Shown here one piece after another: positions 20,766-29,573 of a stretch of 64,000 nucleotides of DNA. The notes under the pieces were generated by a model that did not search any database, was not told the origin of the DNA, and saw nothing but the letters and a program-made list of their open reading frames with translations. Where the stretch lies: assembly GCF_004216565.1 (NCBI RefSeq), contig NZ_SGWV01000008.1, positions 248,001 through 312,000 on the forward strand. Direction: 5' to 3'. The translations under genes and the position numbers were made by a program. This stretch comes from Sphaerotilus mobilis (GTDB taxonomy: Bacteria; Pseudomonadota; Gammaproteobacteria; Burkholderiales; Burkholderiaceae_C). Within the stretch, counting starts at the first letter, position 1. Each line of letters begins with the position of its first letter.

Positions 20766-21254
20766 ATGACCCACACCCCGCTGCCCCGCCGCTCCGCCGA
20801 GGAACAACAACGTGTCGAGGCCGCGTTGCGCGAACTGTTCGACCAGCGCATTCGCTTCAACGAGGTGCTTGGCCTGCGCACGGTGTCGATGGACCCGCAG
20901 GACTACCGCATGGCCTTCGACATGCGTCCCGATCTGGTCGGTCACTACCTCTACGGTCGACTGCACGGCGGCGTGATCGCGGCGGCGCTGGACGCGGCCG
21001 GCGGCAACGCCGTGATGTTGGGCATTGCCGACCGCCACGGCGACGAAACGGCCGAGCAGGTCATGCACCGCTTCGCGCGTCTGGGCACCATCGACATGCG
21101 CATCGACTACCTGCGGCCCGGCCTGGGCGCGCACTTCGTCGCCAGCGCGGTGGTCACCAAGCTGGGCGGCCGCGTCGCCGCGGTCCAGATGCGCCTGGTC
21201 AACGACAGCGGCCTGCTGATCGCGACGGGAGCGGCGGCCTACATCGTCAGCTGA
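20766..21254 (+). CDS. Hotdog-fold thioesterase (YigI-like)
   Basis: A 162-residue hotdog thioesterase. The core helix motif LHGGVIAAALDAAGGNAV and the strand MRIDYLRPGLGAHFVASAVV match the PaaI-like group and the YigI subfamily. The N-terminus carries an extra helix (EEQQRVEAALRELFDQRIRF). The substrate is unknown. It ends immediately before the convergent coiled-coil gene. Confidence 0.85.
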   Translation: MTHTPLPRRSAEEQQRVEAALRELFDQRIRFNEVLGLRTVSMDPQDYRMAFDMRPDLVGHYLYGRLHGGVIAAALDAAGGNAVMLGIADRHGDETAEQVMHRFARLGTIDMRIDYLRPGLGAHFVASAVVTKLGGRVAAVQMRLVNDSGLLIATGAAAYIVS

Positions 21255-22562
21255 TCAGGCCCCGGCCGCAGCTGCCGGCGCATCGCCACCCAGGTCGCGC
21301 AGGCGACGGCGCAACTGGCTGCGTTCGGCCCGCAGGTCGACCTGCAGGTGGGCCAGGTTGAGGATCATGGTCTGCAACTCCTGCAGACCCGATGCCGGCC
21401 CCGCCGCTTGGCCGACGACGCCCGGATCGAGCGGCATCGCGAGGCTGCTGCCGCCCAGGGTGTTGCCCATGCCGTTGCCCATGCCGTTGCCCATGCTGCT
21501 GCCCAGCTCGCCAAAGACCGAGTTGTTGACCGAGCGCTCGTCCAGCCGCTGCGACAGGTCGGTGAAGGCCAGGCCGACGTGTTCGCCGTGCTGGCGCAGC
21601 CAGACCTCGATGCCATCGAGGCGACGGCCCAGCGCATCGATGGCGCGCTTGAGGGCGGCATCGGCCACTGGCGCGATGTCCGACGCACCTGTGGCGAGGG
21701 CCGGATGGTCGATGCGCCGATCCAGCCGGACCAGCATGGCGCCCAGTTCCGCCAGATCGTTGCGGGTGCCGGCCGCGAGCTGTTCGAGACGGCCGTCGAT
21801 GTGGCCGATGCGCTCTGCCAGGTCGCGCAGCGCGCGGTCGTCCTGCACCGGCGCCCCGGCTTGCCCGAGTTCGACCAGGCCGTGATAGGCCGACACCGGC
21901 GAGAACGGATCGAAGTCGACGTGGCCGCTGGCACCGCCCAGGCCGGCGGGCTGGGTGATGCGCGCCTCGATCTCGTCGAAGCGGTGGGCCAGCTGGCGAT
22001 CGATGCGCTTGAAGTGCGCCTCCAGCGCCGGCCCGCCGGCACCGTCCTGCCCGACCTGGCGGCTGCTGCTGGCCTGCAGGTGGTGGCTGATCAAGGCGGC
22101 CATGCCCTCCAGTCGCTCGGTCAAGGTGTCGTCGATGCGCTTGATCGAGGCCTCGACGCTGGCAAAACGCATCTCCTGCAGGCCCTGGCGGTGCTGCTGG
22201 GCGGTGTCCAGCGAGACCATGTCGTTCATGACGACCTCGCGGCTGTGCATCAGCTGAGCGCTCAGCTCGCGGCACCGGGCGGCCAGGTGGACCTCCTGCT
22301 CGGACAACATGCGACCCAGCCGCATCTCCTGCTCGGCGATGCGGTCCTGGCGCGACACCAGATGCAGCAGCGCGACCGCGATCGCCAGCGACCAGGCCAC
22401 CACCGCACCTGCGAGCAGCAGACGGATGTCGGCACTGGCGCCCGACAGGCGCGCCGCGTCCGGGGCTTGCCACATCGTCACCACCCGTTCGGCCACCAGG
22501 GCCAGCATCACCGTGCCGATCAGCAGACCGGCTGCGATCGCTCCCAAACGCATCGTTCTCAT
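21255..22562 (-). CDS. Two-TM coiled-coil membrane protein, unknown function
   Basis: I do not recognise a named family. The roughly 435-residue protein has two N-terminal membrane segments (AIAAGLLIGTVMLALVAERV and LLLAGAVVAWSLAIAVALLHLV). A long, mostly helical cytoplasmic part follows, rich in Leu, Glu and Arg with heptad-like spacing. There is a Met-Gly-Asn tract (three MGNG-like repeats) before the final helix. This resembles a chemoreceptor-like or scaffold layout without a recognisable signalling tip. The ATG at 22562 places the first membrane segment near the N-terminus; 22658 is the longest possible start. Confidence 0.55.
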   Translation of the reverse strand: MRTMRLGAIAAGLLIGTVMLALVAERVVTMWQAPDAARLSGASADIRLLLAGAVVAWSLAIAVALLHLVSRQDRIAEQEMRLGRMLSEQEVHLAARCRELSAQLMHSREVVMNDMVSLDTAQQHRQGLQEMRFASVEASIKRIDDTLTERLEGMAALISHHLQASSSRQVGQDGAGGPALEAHFKRIDRQLAHRFDEIEARITQPAGLGGASGHVDFDPFSPVSAYHGLVELGQAGAPVQDDRALRDLAERIGHIDGRLEQLAAGTRNDLAELGAMLVRLDRRIDHPALATGASDIAPVADAALKRAIDALGRRLDGIEVWLRQHGEHVGLAFTDLSQRLDERSVNNSVFGELGSSMGNGMGNGMGNTLGGSSLAMPLDPGVVGQAAGPASGLQELQTMILNLAHLQVDLRAERSQLRRRLRDLGGDAPAAAAGA

Positions 22563-22863
22563 CGTCTTGTCCCATTTCCTGGTCAAGGCCCGGCGTGTTC
22601 CCGCCAGTCCGCGTTTCGCCGCATTTGTTGGTTCTGCCGATCCCGGCTGCGGTGGCAAGACATGAAGCCGTGCAACATGTCTCGAAGCACTCTAGAACAG
22701 TTGGTCACGTTCACGACGCCGCACCCCACGAACAGGGGGCCACGCGTCGTTCATCAATGGGTGATCCGGCCCGGTGGTGTTGGGCAAATGACCCGACACT
22801 GACCCGATCACGCACCGACTGACCCCCATGTGGGTGTCGTGGCGGTCCCGTTAAGCTGATGGC
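22563..22863. other. Divergent intergenic region, 301 bp
   Basis: This gap lies between the coiled-coil gene (minus) and the ligase-like gene (plus). I see no gene, tRNA or strong palindrome. It presumably holds the two divergent promoters. Confidence 0.5.
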
Positions 22864-24534
22864 ATGGACCGCCTTGCCCGTTGCACCGCCGACATCGACG
22901 CCGGCCTGCCCGATGCCGCTGCGATCGAGCGCATCGTCAGGCTGCTCGACGGGTGTTCGACCGAGGACGCCGCCTGGTGCGTCTTCCTGCTCGGCGGCGG
23001 TCGCCCCTTGCGCCCGGCACCCACCGCTGCGGTGATCAGGCAGGCGGCCTGGCGGGCCAGCGGCCTGCCCGAGTGGCTGTTCGTGTCCTGCCTGAGCGCC
23101 GTCGGCGACCTGGCCGAGACCGCTGCGCTGCTGCCGCCGGAGCCCGCTGACGCGCGCGTCCCGGCCGTGTCGGCATGGATCCGGCACACCTTGCACCCCT
23201 TGGCAGGCCTGTCTGGGCAGGAGCAGGCCGAGCGCCTGATGCAGGCCTGGTGCCATCTGGCGGGGCCCTGTCGGGAGCTTGGGATCCGCCTGGTGACCGG
23301 TCGACTGCGCGGCCTGCCAGCGACCACGCTGCTGCAGGCCGCCGTCGCCGAACACGCGGATCTGCCGGCGGTGGTCGTCGCCCAGCGCTGGTCGACCTGG
23401 CAGGGTCATCGCCGTCCGGTCGACCTGGGCGCATGGCAGGCGCTGACCGCGCCGGTCCTGCCCGAAGAGGCGCCCGCGCCCGGTCGGCTGGCCCCCTGGC
23501 CGGTGCTGGACCTGCCGGTGCCCGAGCGCGCCGGGCGGCTCGGACCGACGGCCGACTGGCTGGCCCATCCCGACCCGGTCGGACTGCCCGTGCGCCTGAC
23601 GCGCCGCAACGGCCGGACCTGGCTCTGGTCGGCCGACGAGCACCTGCTCAACGCCGATCACCCGCGTCTGGTCGCGGCGGCCGATGACCTGCCGGCGCAG
23701 ATCGAACTGCTGGGCGAACTGGTGAGCGAACCCGTTGCTGAACGGGGTTCTGAAAGGATCCCTGAGCGGGCTGCAGAGCGGGCGGCCCAGCGCACCGGCC
23801 AGCGCCTGCGGCTGCGCGACCTGCTGAGCTGCGATGGCGAAGACCTGCGCGCCCTGCCCTTGACGGCGCGGCGCGAACGCCTGGAGGCCTTGCTGGCGCG
23901 ACACGTGTCGCCAGCCTGGGCGTGCGTGCCGATCGTGCCGCTGGGCAGCTGGTCGGACGCAGACGGCCTCTTGCTGTGCCGTCGATCGTCCCGTGCCGAT
24001 GGCCTGGACGGCATCGCCGAGCCCGCCTGGCGTTTGCCCGCCCAGCCGCTGCTGGCGCAGGTGCTGCTGCTGCATGCGCAGGCTGGCACCAGGCGTGATG
24101 CCGGGCTCTACACCGATCTGACGCTGGCGGTCTGGAGTCGCCCACCGCGCGACGCCACCGAGGCCGAGGCCGTGATCGAGGCCATTGCGCAGCAGGCGCC
24201 GCGCGACGGCTCGCCCGGTGCGCTGGAATTGCTCCCGTTGACACGCGCGACGCTGACGCTGACGCTGTCGACGGACGCACGCGCACGCGTCGACCGCCTG
24301 GTGCGCGCCACGACCGTGGCACGACACGGCCCGGTGCGCAGCCTGCGCCCGGGCCTGGTGCTGTCATTGGCCTTCGAAGGAATCGAGGCCAACGCCCGCC
24401 GCCGCAGCGGCGTGATGTTGCGCGAGCCGCGCGTGCTGGGCCTGCTCGACGAGGTGTCGCCGCTGGAGGCCAGCAACCTGCCCGCGCTGCTCGCGCAGGC
24501 CGATCAGCGGCGCACGCGGTTCGGGTGCCAGTAG
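22864..24534 (+). CDS. Degenerate ATP-dependent DNA ligase-like protein (LigB/PP_1105 type, catalytic Lys lost)
   Basis: A 556-residue protein that aligns by eye along its whole length with the bacterial ATP-dependent DNA ligases of the TIGR04120 group. The N-terminal DNA-binding half is well kept: EDAAWCVFLLGGGRP, GLPEWLF and VGDLAETAALL. The C-terminal OB part is also kept: HAQAGTRRDAGLYTDLTLAVW, HGPVRSLRPGLVLSLAFEGIEA and SGVMLREPRVL. The nucleotidyltransferase motifs are gone. At motif I, the position of the adenylated lysine (KWDG in active ligases) reads DPVG, with Asp237. Motif IV and the lysines of motif V are missing or deleted. It is therefore unlikely to form ligase-AMP. A DNA-binding or regulatory role is possible. 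The end overlaps the convergent MHS transporter by 31 bp. Confidence 0.75.
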   Translation: MDRLARCTADIDAGLPDAAAIERIVRLLDGCSTEDAAWCVFLLGGGRPLRPAPTAAVIRQAAWRASGLPEWLFVSCLSAVGDLAETAALLPPEPADARVPAVSAWIRHTLHPLAGLSGQEQAERLMQAWCHLAGPCRELGIRLVTGRLRGLPATTLLQAAVAEHADLPAVVVAQRWSTWQGHRRPVDLGAWQALTAPVLPEEAPAPGRLAPWPVLDLPVPERAGRLGPTADWLAHPDPVGLPVRLTRRNGRTWLWSADEHLLNADHPRLVAAADDLPAQIELLGELVSEPVAERGSERIPERAAERAAQRTGQRLRLRDLLSCDGEDLRALPLTARRERLEALLARHVSPAWACVPIVPLGSWSDADGLLLCRRSSRADGLDGIAEPAWRLPAQPLLAQVLLLHAQAGTRRDAGLYTDLTLAVWSRPPRDATEAEAVIEAIAQQAPRDGSPGALELLPLTRATLTLTLSTDARARVDRLVRATTVARHGPVRSLRPGLVLSLAFEGIEANARRRSGVMLREPRVLGLLDEVSPLEASNLPALLAQADQRRTRFGCQ

Positions 24535-26228
24535 AGGAACTTGGCGTAGATGTCGACGTCCTTGGTCTCGCGCACGAACAGCATGCCGATGACAAAGGTC
24601 GCCAGCGCGATCACCACCGGGTACCACAGGCCGTGGTAGATGTTGCCGTTCTGGGCCACCATGGCAAAGGCGATGGTGGGCATCAGGCCGCCGAACCAGC
24701 CGTTGCCGACGTGGTAAGGCAGGCTCATCGAGGTGTAGCGGATGCGGGTCGGGAACAGCTCGACCAGGGTCGCGGCGATCGGGCCGTAGACCATCGTCAC
24801 GTAGATCACCAGCACCGTCAGGATCAGCACGATCTCGAACTTGGCGATCTTGGCCGGGTCAGCCTTGCTCGGGTAGCCGGCTGCGGTCATGCCCTCGGCC
24901 AGCGCCTTGCGGAAGGTGGCGATCTGGGCCGATGACTCCGGGCTGAACTGGTTGCCGTTGGCGTTGAGGGTCGCCGTCGGCACGTCGATGCGCTGGTCGC
25001 CGATCAGGATGTGCGTGGCGGTGCCCGCCGGTGCGGCCTGGTTGCCGTAGCTGGCCGAGCTTTGCGCCAGTCCACGCTTGGCGATGTCGCAGGCGCTGGT
25101 GAAGTCGATTTCGCGGGCGATCGGGCTGCCCTGGAAGGAGCAGGTGGCCGGGTCGGCAACGACGACGATCTGCGCACCGGCCTGGGCCCGTGCCAGATCC
25201 GGGTTGGCGGCCTGCGTCAACGCCTTGAACAGCGGGAAGTAGGTCACCGCGGCCAGCAGCAGGCCGGCCATGATGATGGGCTTGCGGCCGATGCGGTCCG
25301 AGACGGTGCCGAAGATGACGAAGAACGGCGTGCCCAGCAGCAGCGCGGCCGCCACCAGGATGTTGGCCGTCGACGCATCGACCTTGAGCACGCTGGTCAG
25401 GAAGAACAGGGCATAGAACTGACCCGTGTACCAGACCACCGCCTGGCCGGCGACGAGACCGAACAAGGCCAGCAAGATGATGCGCAAGTTCTTCCACTCG
25501 CCGAAGCATTCGGACAGCGGCGCCTTCGAGGTCTTGCCTTCGTCCTGCATCTTCTGGAAGGCCGGCGACTCGCTCATCGACAGCCGGATCCACACCGAGA
25601 TGCCGAGCATCACGATCGAGATCAGGAAGGGAACGCGCCAGCCCCAGTCGGCAAAGGTCGCTTCGCCGAGGGCCTGGCGGGTGCCCAGGATCACGACCAG
25701 CGACAGGAACAGGCCCAGCGTCGCGGTCGTCTGGATCCAGGATGTGAACGCGCCACGCTTGCCCTGCGGCGCGTGTTCGGCCACATAGGTCGCCGCACCG
25801 CCGTACTCGCCGCCCAGCGCCAGGCCCTGGGCCAGTCGCAGGATGATCAGGATGGCCGGAGCCGCCACGCCGATGCTGGCGTAGCTGGGCAGCACGCCCA
25901 CCAGGAAGGTCGAGCCGCCCATGATCAGGATGGTGACCATGAAGGTGTACTTGCGCCCGATCATGTCGCCCAGGCGGCCGAAGAACAGCGCACCGAAGGG
26001 TCGCACGATGAAGCCGGCCGCGAAGGCCAGCAGCGCGAAGATGAAGGCGGAGGTCGGGTCCAGGCCCGAGAAGAACTGCCGCGCGATGATGCTGGCCAGC
26101 GCGCCGTAGAGGTAGAAGTCGTACCACTCGAAGACGGTGCCCAGCGACGACGCGAAGATGAGCTTGCGCTCTTCGCTGGTCATCGGCTGGTGGCCATCGT
26201 CGAACTTGCTTTCAGAAAAATCGGCCAT
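24504..26228 (-). CDS. MHS-family MFS transporter with a large extracytoplasmic insert
   Basis: A 574-residue proton symporter of the metabolite:H+ symporter group. Family motifs are GTVFEWYDFYLYG at TM1, RPFGALFFGRLGDMIGRKYTF, and GLALGGEYGGAATYVAEHAP. The typical family length is about 430-450. The extra residues form a roughly 120-residue soluble loop between the halves (ANPDLARAQAG onward to KIAKFEIVLIL), which contains two cysteines (ATCSFQ, TSACDIA). The substrate is probably a carboxylate such as a dicarboxylate or short-chain acid; it cannot be assigned. It overlaps the ligase-like gene tail to tail. Confidence 0.88.
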   Translation of the reverse strand: MADFSESKFDDGHQPMTSEERKLIFASSLGTVFEWYDFYLYGALASIIARQFFSGLDPTSAFIFALLAFAAGFIVRPFGALFFGRLGDMIGRKYTFMVTILIMGGSTFLVGVLPSYASIGVAAPAILIILRLAQGLALGGEYGGAATYVAEHAPQGKRGAFTSWIQTTATLGLFLSLVVILGTRQALGEATFADWGWRVPFLISIVMLGISVWIRLSMSESPAFQKMQDEGKTSKAPLSECFGEWKNLRIILLALFGLVAGQAVVWYTGQFYALFFLTSVLKVDASTANILVAAALLLGTPFFVIFGTVSDRIGRKPIIMAGLLLAAVTYFPLFKALTQAANPDLARAQAGAQIVVVADPATCSFQGSPIAREIDFTSACDIAKRGLAQSSASYGNQAAPAGTATHILIGDQRIDVPTATLNANGNQFSPESSAQIATFRKALAEGMTAAGYPSKADPAKIAKFEIVLILTVLVIYVTMVYGPIAATLVELFPTRIRYTSMSLPYHVGNGWFGGLMPTIAFAMVAQNGNIYHGLWYPVVIALATFVIGMLFVRETKDVDIYAKFLYWHPNRVRR

Positions 26229-26344
26229 GTTCGGGCTCCAGGATCGGTCTGCCGCCGGTGGACGGCCGGCAGCGGTGGGAATTCAGCGGGCGCTGCCGAC
26301 GGGGCAGCGTTCCTCGGTCATCGGATCGGTGTCGCCGGCAGCGA

Positions 26345-27319
26345 TCACATCGTGGCCATCAGGCGCTTGGGCGAGAACTGGCGCGCCTCGGGCAGGCCTT
26401 CGGCCGACGCGATCGCGCGCTGCAGGATCTGGTCGGCGCCGACGCGGCCGAAGGCCTCGTTGAGCGCCGCATACATCACCTTGATCAGCTCGGCCAGGTC
26501 GGCGTGCTGGCCCTGCAGCTGCCAGTCGTGCTGGCGGGCGCGCCGCCAGGCGTCCTTGAAGTTGCCCTGCAAGGCTGCACTGACCTTGGCGTTGGCCAGC
26601 GCCTTCATCGCGTCGCGCTGGACCTCGTCGAGGGCATCGCGGTGGAAGGCGTAGACCTCGCTGACCAGCTCGCGCATGACCGCGCCGAAGACCACCGGCG
26701 GCTCGGCCGCGATGGCGGTCTCGACGACCGGCGCCGGGGCCGGTGCCGCCGCGACCGCCGCCGCCGCTGGGGCGACCCAGCCGGCTGCGGTCTGCTCGGG
26801 CTGGCCATAGATCGGCTGGCCGTTGAGGGCATAGCCAATGATCTGCGGCGGCGGGTAGCCGGGCGGGCTCATCGGCTGAGCCATCGGCTGCATTTGCGGC
26901 ATCGGCGGCATTGGCTGCGGATAGGCCGGCGCGTAGCCGGCAGGTGCGGCCTGCTGCGGCTGTTGCCAGTAAGGCTGCGGCGCGACCTGCGGCGGCGGCG
27001 CGTACATCGGCGCGGCGACCGGTGCCGACGCCGAGGCCGGACGCGTCGCCTGCATGGCCGGCCACGGGTCGATCGGCAGACGTTCCTCAGGCTCGCGCAG
27101 GGCCTTGTAGAAGTCGTTGTAGAGCCGCCGGCAGGTGGCGGCATCGAGCATGTGCTGACGCGCCAGCGCATCGACGCTGCGGATGATGTCGGACACCGCG
27201 TCACCGCGCATGCTGTCCTGCAGTTGCCAGAGCGCCTGCATCAGCGCGTTCTCGTCGAGCACGGCTGAAAGCACCGCGACGGCGGCTCGGCGGCGTTGGG
27301 CCTGGGGATCGAGGGCCAT
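26345..27319 (-). CDS. Hypothetical protein with Pro/Gln-rich centre
   Basis: I do not recognise this 324-residue protein. The N-terminal 90 residues are helical and charged (AVAVLSAVLDENALMQALWQLQDSMRGDAVSDIIRS). The middle is a low-complexity Pro-Gln-Ala-Met linker (PMPPMPQMQPMAQPMSPPG). The C-terminal 130 residues are again helical (VFGAVMRELVSEVYAFHRDALDEVQRDAMKALANA). It has no signal peptide or membrane segment. Two folded ends joined by a disordered linker suggest a scaffold or adaptor. The ATG at 27319 is chosen over 27418, whose extension is arginine-rich and unlikely. Confidence 0.65.
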   Translation of the reverse strand: MALDPQAQRRRAAVAVLSAVLDENALMQALWQLQDSMRGDAVSDIIRSVDALARQHMLDAATCRRLYNDFYKALREPEERLPIDPWPAMQATRPASASAPVAAPMYAPPPQVAPQPYWQQPQQAAPAGYAPAYPQPMPPMPQMQPMAQPMSPPGYPPPQIIGYALNGQPIYGQPEQTAAGWVAPAAAAVAAAPAPAPVVETAIAAEPPVVFGAVMRELVSEVYAFHRDALDEVQRDAMKALANAKVSAALQGNFKDAWRRARQHDWQLQGQHADLAELIKVMYAALNEAFGRVGADQILQRAIASAEGLPEARQFSPKRLMATM

Positions 27320-27763
27320 GGCTTCAGGCTCCCTTCTGACGGAGGGTGGGTGCCGACGGATCGACGTGGGCGGGCGGCGGTGGGTGCATGCGATCTCCAG
27401 CGGGCATGTCTGCTGCATGCCTGGGTTGACGACTCACGACACGGGCCTGGATCGACGCATCTGCCAAGCCCGGATCGGATGCACCGAGTCTGTGCCGGAT
27501 CAAAGCTTTGCATGCTGACGACCCCCCGCACTTGCAGGGGCGGTCGCCCGGCAAAATCACCGCCCCAGGCCCGCAAAGTGGCCTCCCGTCTCGGCAAACC
27601 CACGCCCGATGGCGCAATCGGTGAGCCACCCCCTGTCACCCGCCGCCCGACTGGCCGGTGCCCTCCAGCGCAGACAGCCTCACGCCAACGCCGGTTGGAA
27701 AGCCACTGCTAGCATCCTTTACAACGGTCACTGCCACAGGGCTCCGCGCTCGCCACCATCGCC
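27320..27763. other. 444-bp gene-free region before folE
   Basis: No convincing gene is present. A hairpin with an 8-bp GC stem (GGGGCGGT at 27537-27544 with ACCGCCCC at 27559-27566, 14-base loop) lies mid-way. A promoter-like pair lies near the right end. The left part presumably contains the promoter of the divergent hypothetical gene. Confidence 0.5.
27695..27723 (+). promoter_or_regulatory. Possible sigma-70 promoter of folE
   Basis: TTGGAA (27695-27700) and TTTACA (27718-27723) are separated by 17 bp, about 40 bp before the folE ATG. The -10 is a weak match. Confidence 0.35.
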
Positions 27764-28531
27764 ATGTCCAACCCTTCCCTCCTGCCTGACCTGGTTCACG
27801 CCAACGACCGTGACGACGTAGCCGATGCCGATGCGGTCGCCACGCTGGACGGCGTGCCGGTGTCGCAACGCATCCGCGAACGCATCAAGGCCGCCCAGCG
27901 GCGCTTCCATGCCAACGACAACATCGCCGACTTCATCCAGGACGGCGAGCTCGACGCCCTGGTCGATGAGGTCCAGACCAAGATGGCGGCCGTGCTGTCC
28001 AGCCTGGTGATCGACACCGACAGCGACCACAACACCCAGGACACCGCCCGCCGCGTCGCCAAGATGTATGTGCGCGAGGTCTTCAAGGGCCGCTACGTGG
28101 CCGCCCCGGCGACCACCGAGTTCCCGAACGTCGAACACCTCAATGAGTTGATGATCGTGGGCCCGATCACCGTGCGCAGCGCCTGCTCGCACCACCTCTG
28201 CCCCATCGTTGGCCAGCTCTGGATCGGCGTCATGCCCAACGAGCACTCCAACCTGATCGGCCTGTCCAAATACGCCCGCCTGGCCGACTGGGTCATGAGC
28301 CGGCCGCAGATCCAGGAGGAGGCCGTCACCCAGGTAGCCGACCTGCTGCAGTCCAAGATGCAGCCCGACGGCCTGGCCGTCGTGATGGAGGCCGACCACT
28401 TCTGCATGGGCTGGCGCGGCGTCAAGGACATGGACTCCAAGATGATCAACAGCGTCATGCGCGGCTCCTTCCTGAAGGACGCCAACCTGCGTCGCGAGTT
28501 CTTGTCGCTGCTGCAGCGCAAGAAGGCCTGA
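27764..28531 (+). CDS. folE: GTP cyclohydrolase I
   Basis: A 255-residue enzyme that converts GTP to dihydroneopterin triphosphate, the first step of folate synthesis. Zinc and active-site residues are in SACSHHLCPIVGQ, and the second cysteine is in EADHFCMGWRGVK. The family normally has CEHHLVPF in the first motif. Here it reads CSHHLCPI, and the usual QERLT is QEEAV, so this is a divergent subgroup. The N-terminus is about 35 residues longer than E. coli FolE. It is 43 bp upstream of the BLUF gene on the same strand. Confidence 0.9.
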   Translation: MSNPSLLPDLVHANDRDDVADADAVATLDGVPVSQRIRERIKAAQRRFHANDNIADFIQDGELDALVDEVQTKMAAVLSSLVIDTDSDHNTQDTARRVAKMYVREVFKGRYVAAPATTEFPNVEHLNELMIVGPITVRSACSHHLCPIVGQLWIGVMPNEHSNLIGLSKYARLADWVMSRPQIQEEAVTQVADLLQSKMQPDGLAVVMEADHFCMGWRGVKDMDSKMINSVMRGSFLKDANLRREFLSLLQRKKA

Positions 28532-28574
28532 GCCTTCGCCACCTGCCCACCACCGTTCGACACGAAAGCTTCCC

Positions 28575-29000
28575 ATGCTCGTCCGACTGCTCTATGCCAG
28601 CCGCGTCGACGCGGTCACGCCCGACCTGATCGAGGCCATCCTGGCTCGCTCGCGGGTGCACAACCCCGCGCTCGGCATCACCGGCATCCTCTGCCACGGC
28701 GGCGACGTCTTCATGCAGGTGCTTGAAGGCGGCCGTGAACCGGTCAACCAGCTCTACAACCGCATCGCCAGCGACCCGCGCCACCAGGACGTCACGCTGC
28801 TGCACTACGCCGAGATCGCCGAGCGGCGCTTCTCCGGCTGGACCATGGGCCAGGTCAACCTGGCGCGCATCAACCCGTCGATCGTGCTGAAGTACAGCGA
28901 ACGTCCGGTGCTCGACCCCTTCGGCGTGCCCGGCGAGGTGTCGATGGCGATGCTCGAAGAACTGATCGCGACCGCCTCCATCGTCGGCCGCGCCGTCTGA
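28575..29000 (+). CDS. BLUF-domain blue-light photoreceptor
   Basis: A 141-residue protein consisting of a BLUF (FAD-based blue-light sensing) domain and a short C-terminal helix. The key residues are visible: Tyr7 in RLLYAS, Asn30 in the HNPALGITGIL block, Gln48 in FMQVLEG, and the Trp/Met pair in FSGWTMG. There is no effector domain, so it is a short BLUF that would act on a partner protein. Its immediate neighbour is folE, 43 bp upstream, suggesting co-transcription. Confidence 0.92.
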   Translation: MLVRLLYASRVDAVTPDLIEAILARSRVHNPALGITGILCHGGDVFMQVLEGGREPVNQLYNRIASDPRHQDVTLLHYAEIAERRFSGWTMGQVNLARINPSIVLKYSERPVLDPFGVPGEVSMAMLEELIATASIVGRAV

Positions 29001-29077
29001 ATCGGTGGGGCTGAACGTGGCAGAGGCGGGCTACGATCCGCCGCCTTGCCCCCTGCGCAGCACTGCGCCTTCCCCCG

Positions 29078-29554
29078 ATGGTCGACACGACGCCACGCCC
29101 CTACCTCCAGGTCCAGCCCGGCTACCTGGTGCGACGCCTGCAGCAGGCCGCCGTCGCTCTCTTCATGGCGCAGACGGCCGAGCACGCGATCACGCCGGTG
29201 CAGTTCGCCGCGCTGATCGCCACCCATGAACAGCCTGGCCTGGACCAGCGCACGCTGGCCGAGACCATCGGCTTCGACACGTCCACCATCGGCGGCGTGA
29301 TCGACCGGCTGGAGCGCCGCGGCCTGATCCAGCGCAACCTCGCCCCGCACGACCGGCGCGTGCGCCTGCTGACCGTGACGCCCGCTGGCGAGGCGCTGCT
29401 GGCCGAGGTCCTGCCCGGCGTGCGAGCCACCCAGGAACTCATCCTCGGGCCACTGCCCGAGGCCGATCGGCCCGTCTTCATGGCGATGCTGCACAAGCTG
29501 GTCGAAGGCCACGCCGGCCTGCCGCCGGGCCACGGTCCGGACCCGTCCGACTGA
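29078..29554 (+). CDS. MarR-family transcriptional regulator
   Basis: A 158-residue winged-helix repressor-type protein. The recognition region LAETIGFDTSTIGGVIDRLERRGLIQRN and the wing HDRRVRLLTVTPAGEAL are typical of MarR proteins. The ligand and targets are unknown. It is 77 bp behind the BLUF gene and 19 bp ahead of the DUF429 gene, so these may share a transcript. Confidence 0.92.
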   Translation: MVDTTPRPYLQVQPGYLVRRLQQAAVALFMAQTAEHAITPVQFAALIATHEQPGLDQRTLAETIGFDTSTIGGVIDRLERRGLIQRNLAPHDRRVRLLTVTPAGEALLAEVLPGVRATQELILGPLPEADRPVFMAMLHKLVEGHAGLPPGHGPDPSD

Positions 29555-29573
29555 CCCTCGAGGCCATTGCGGC

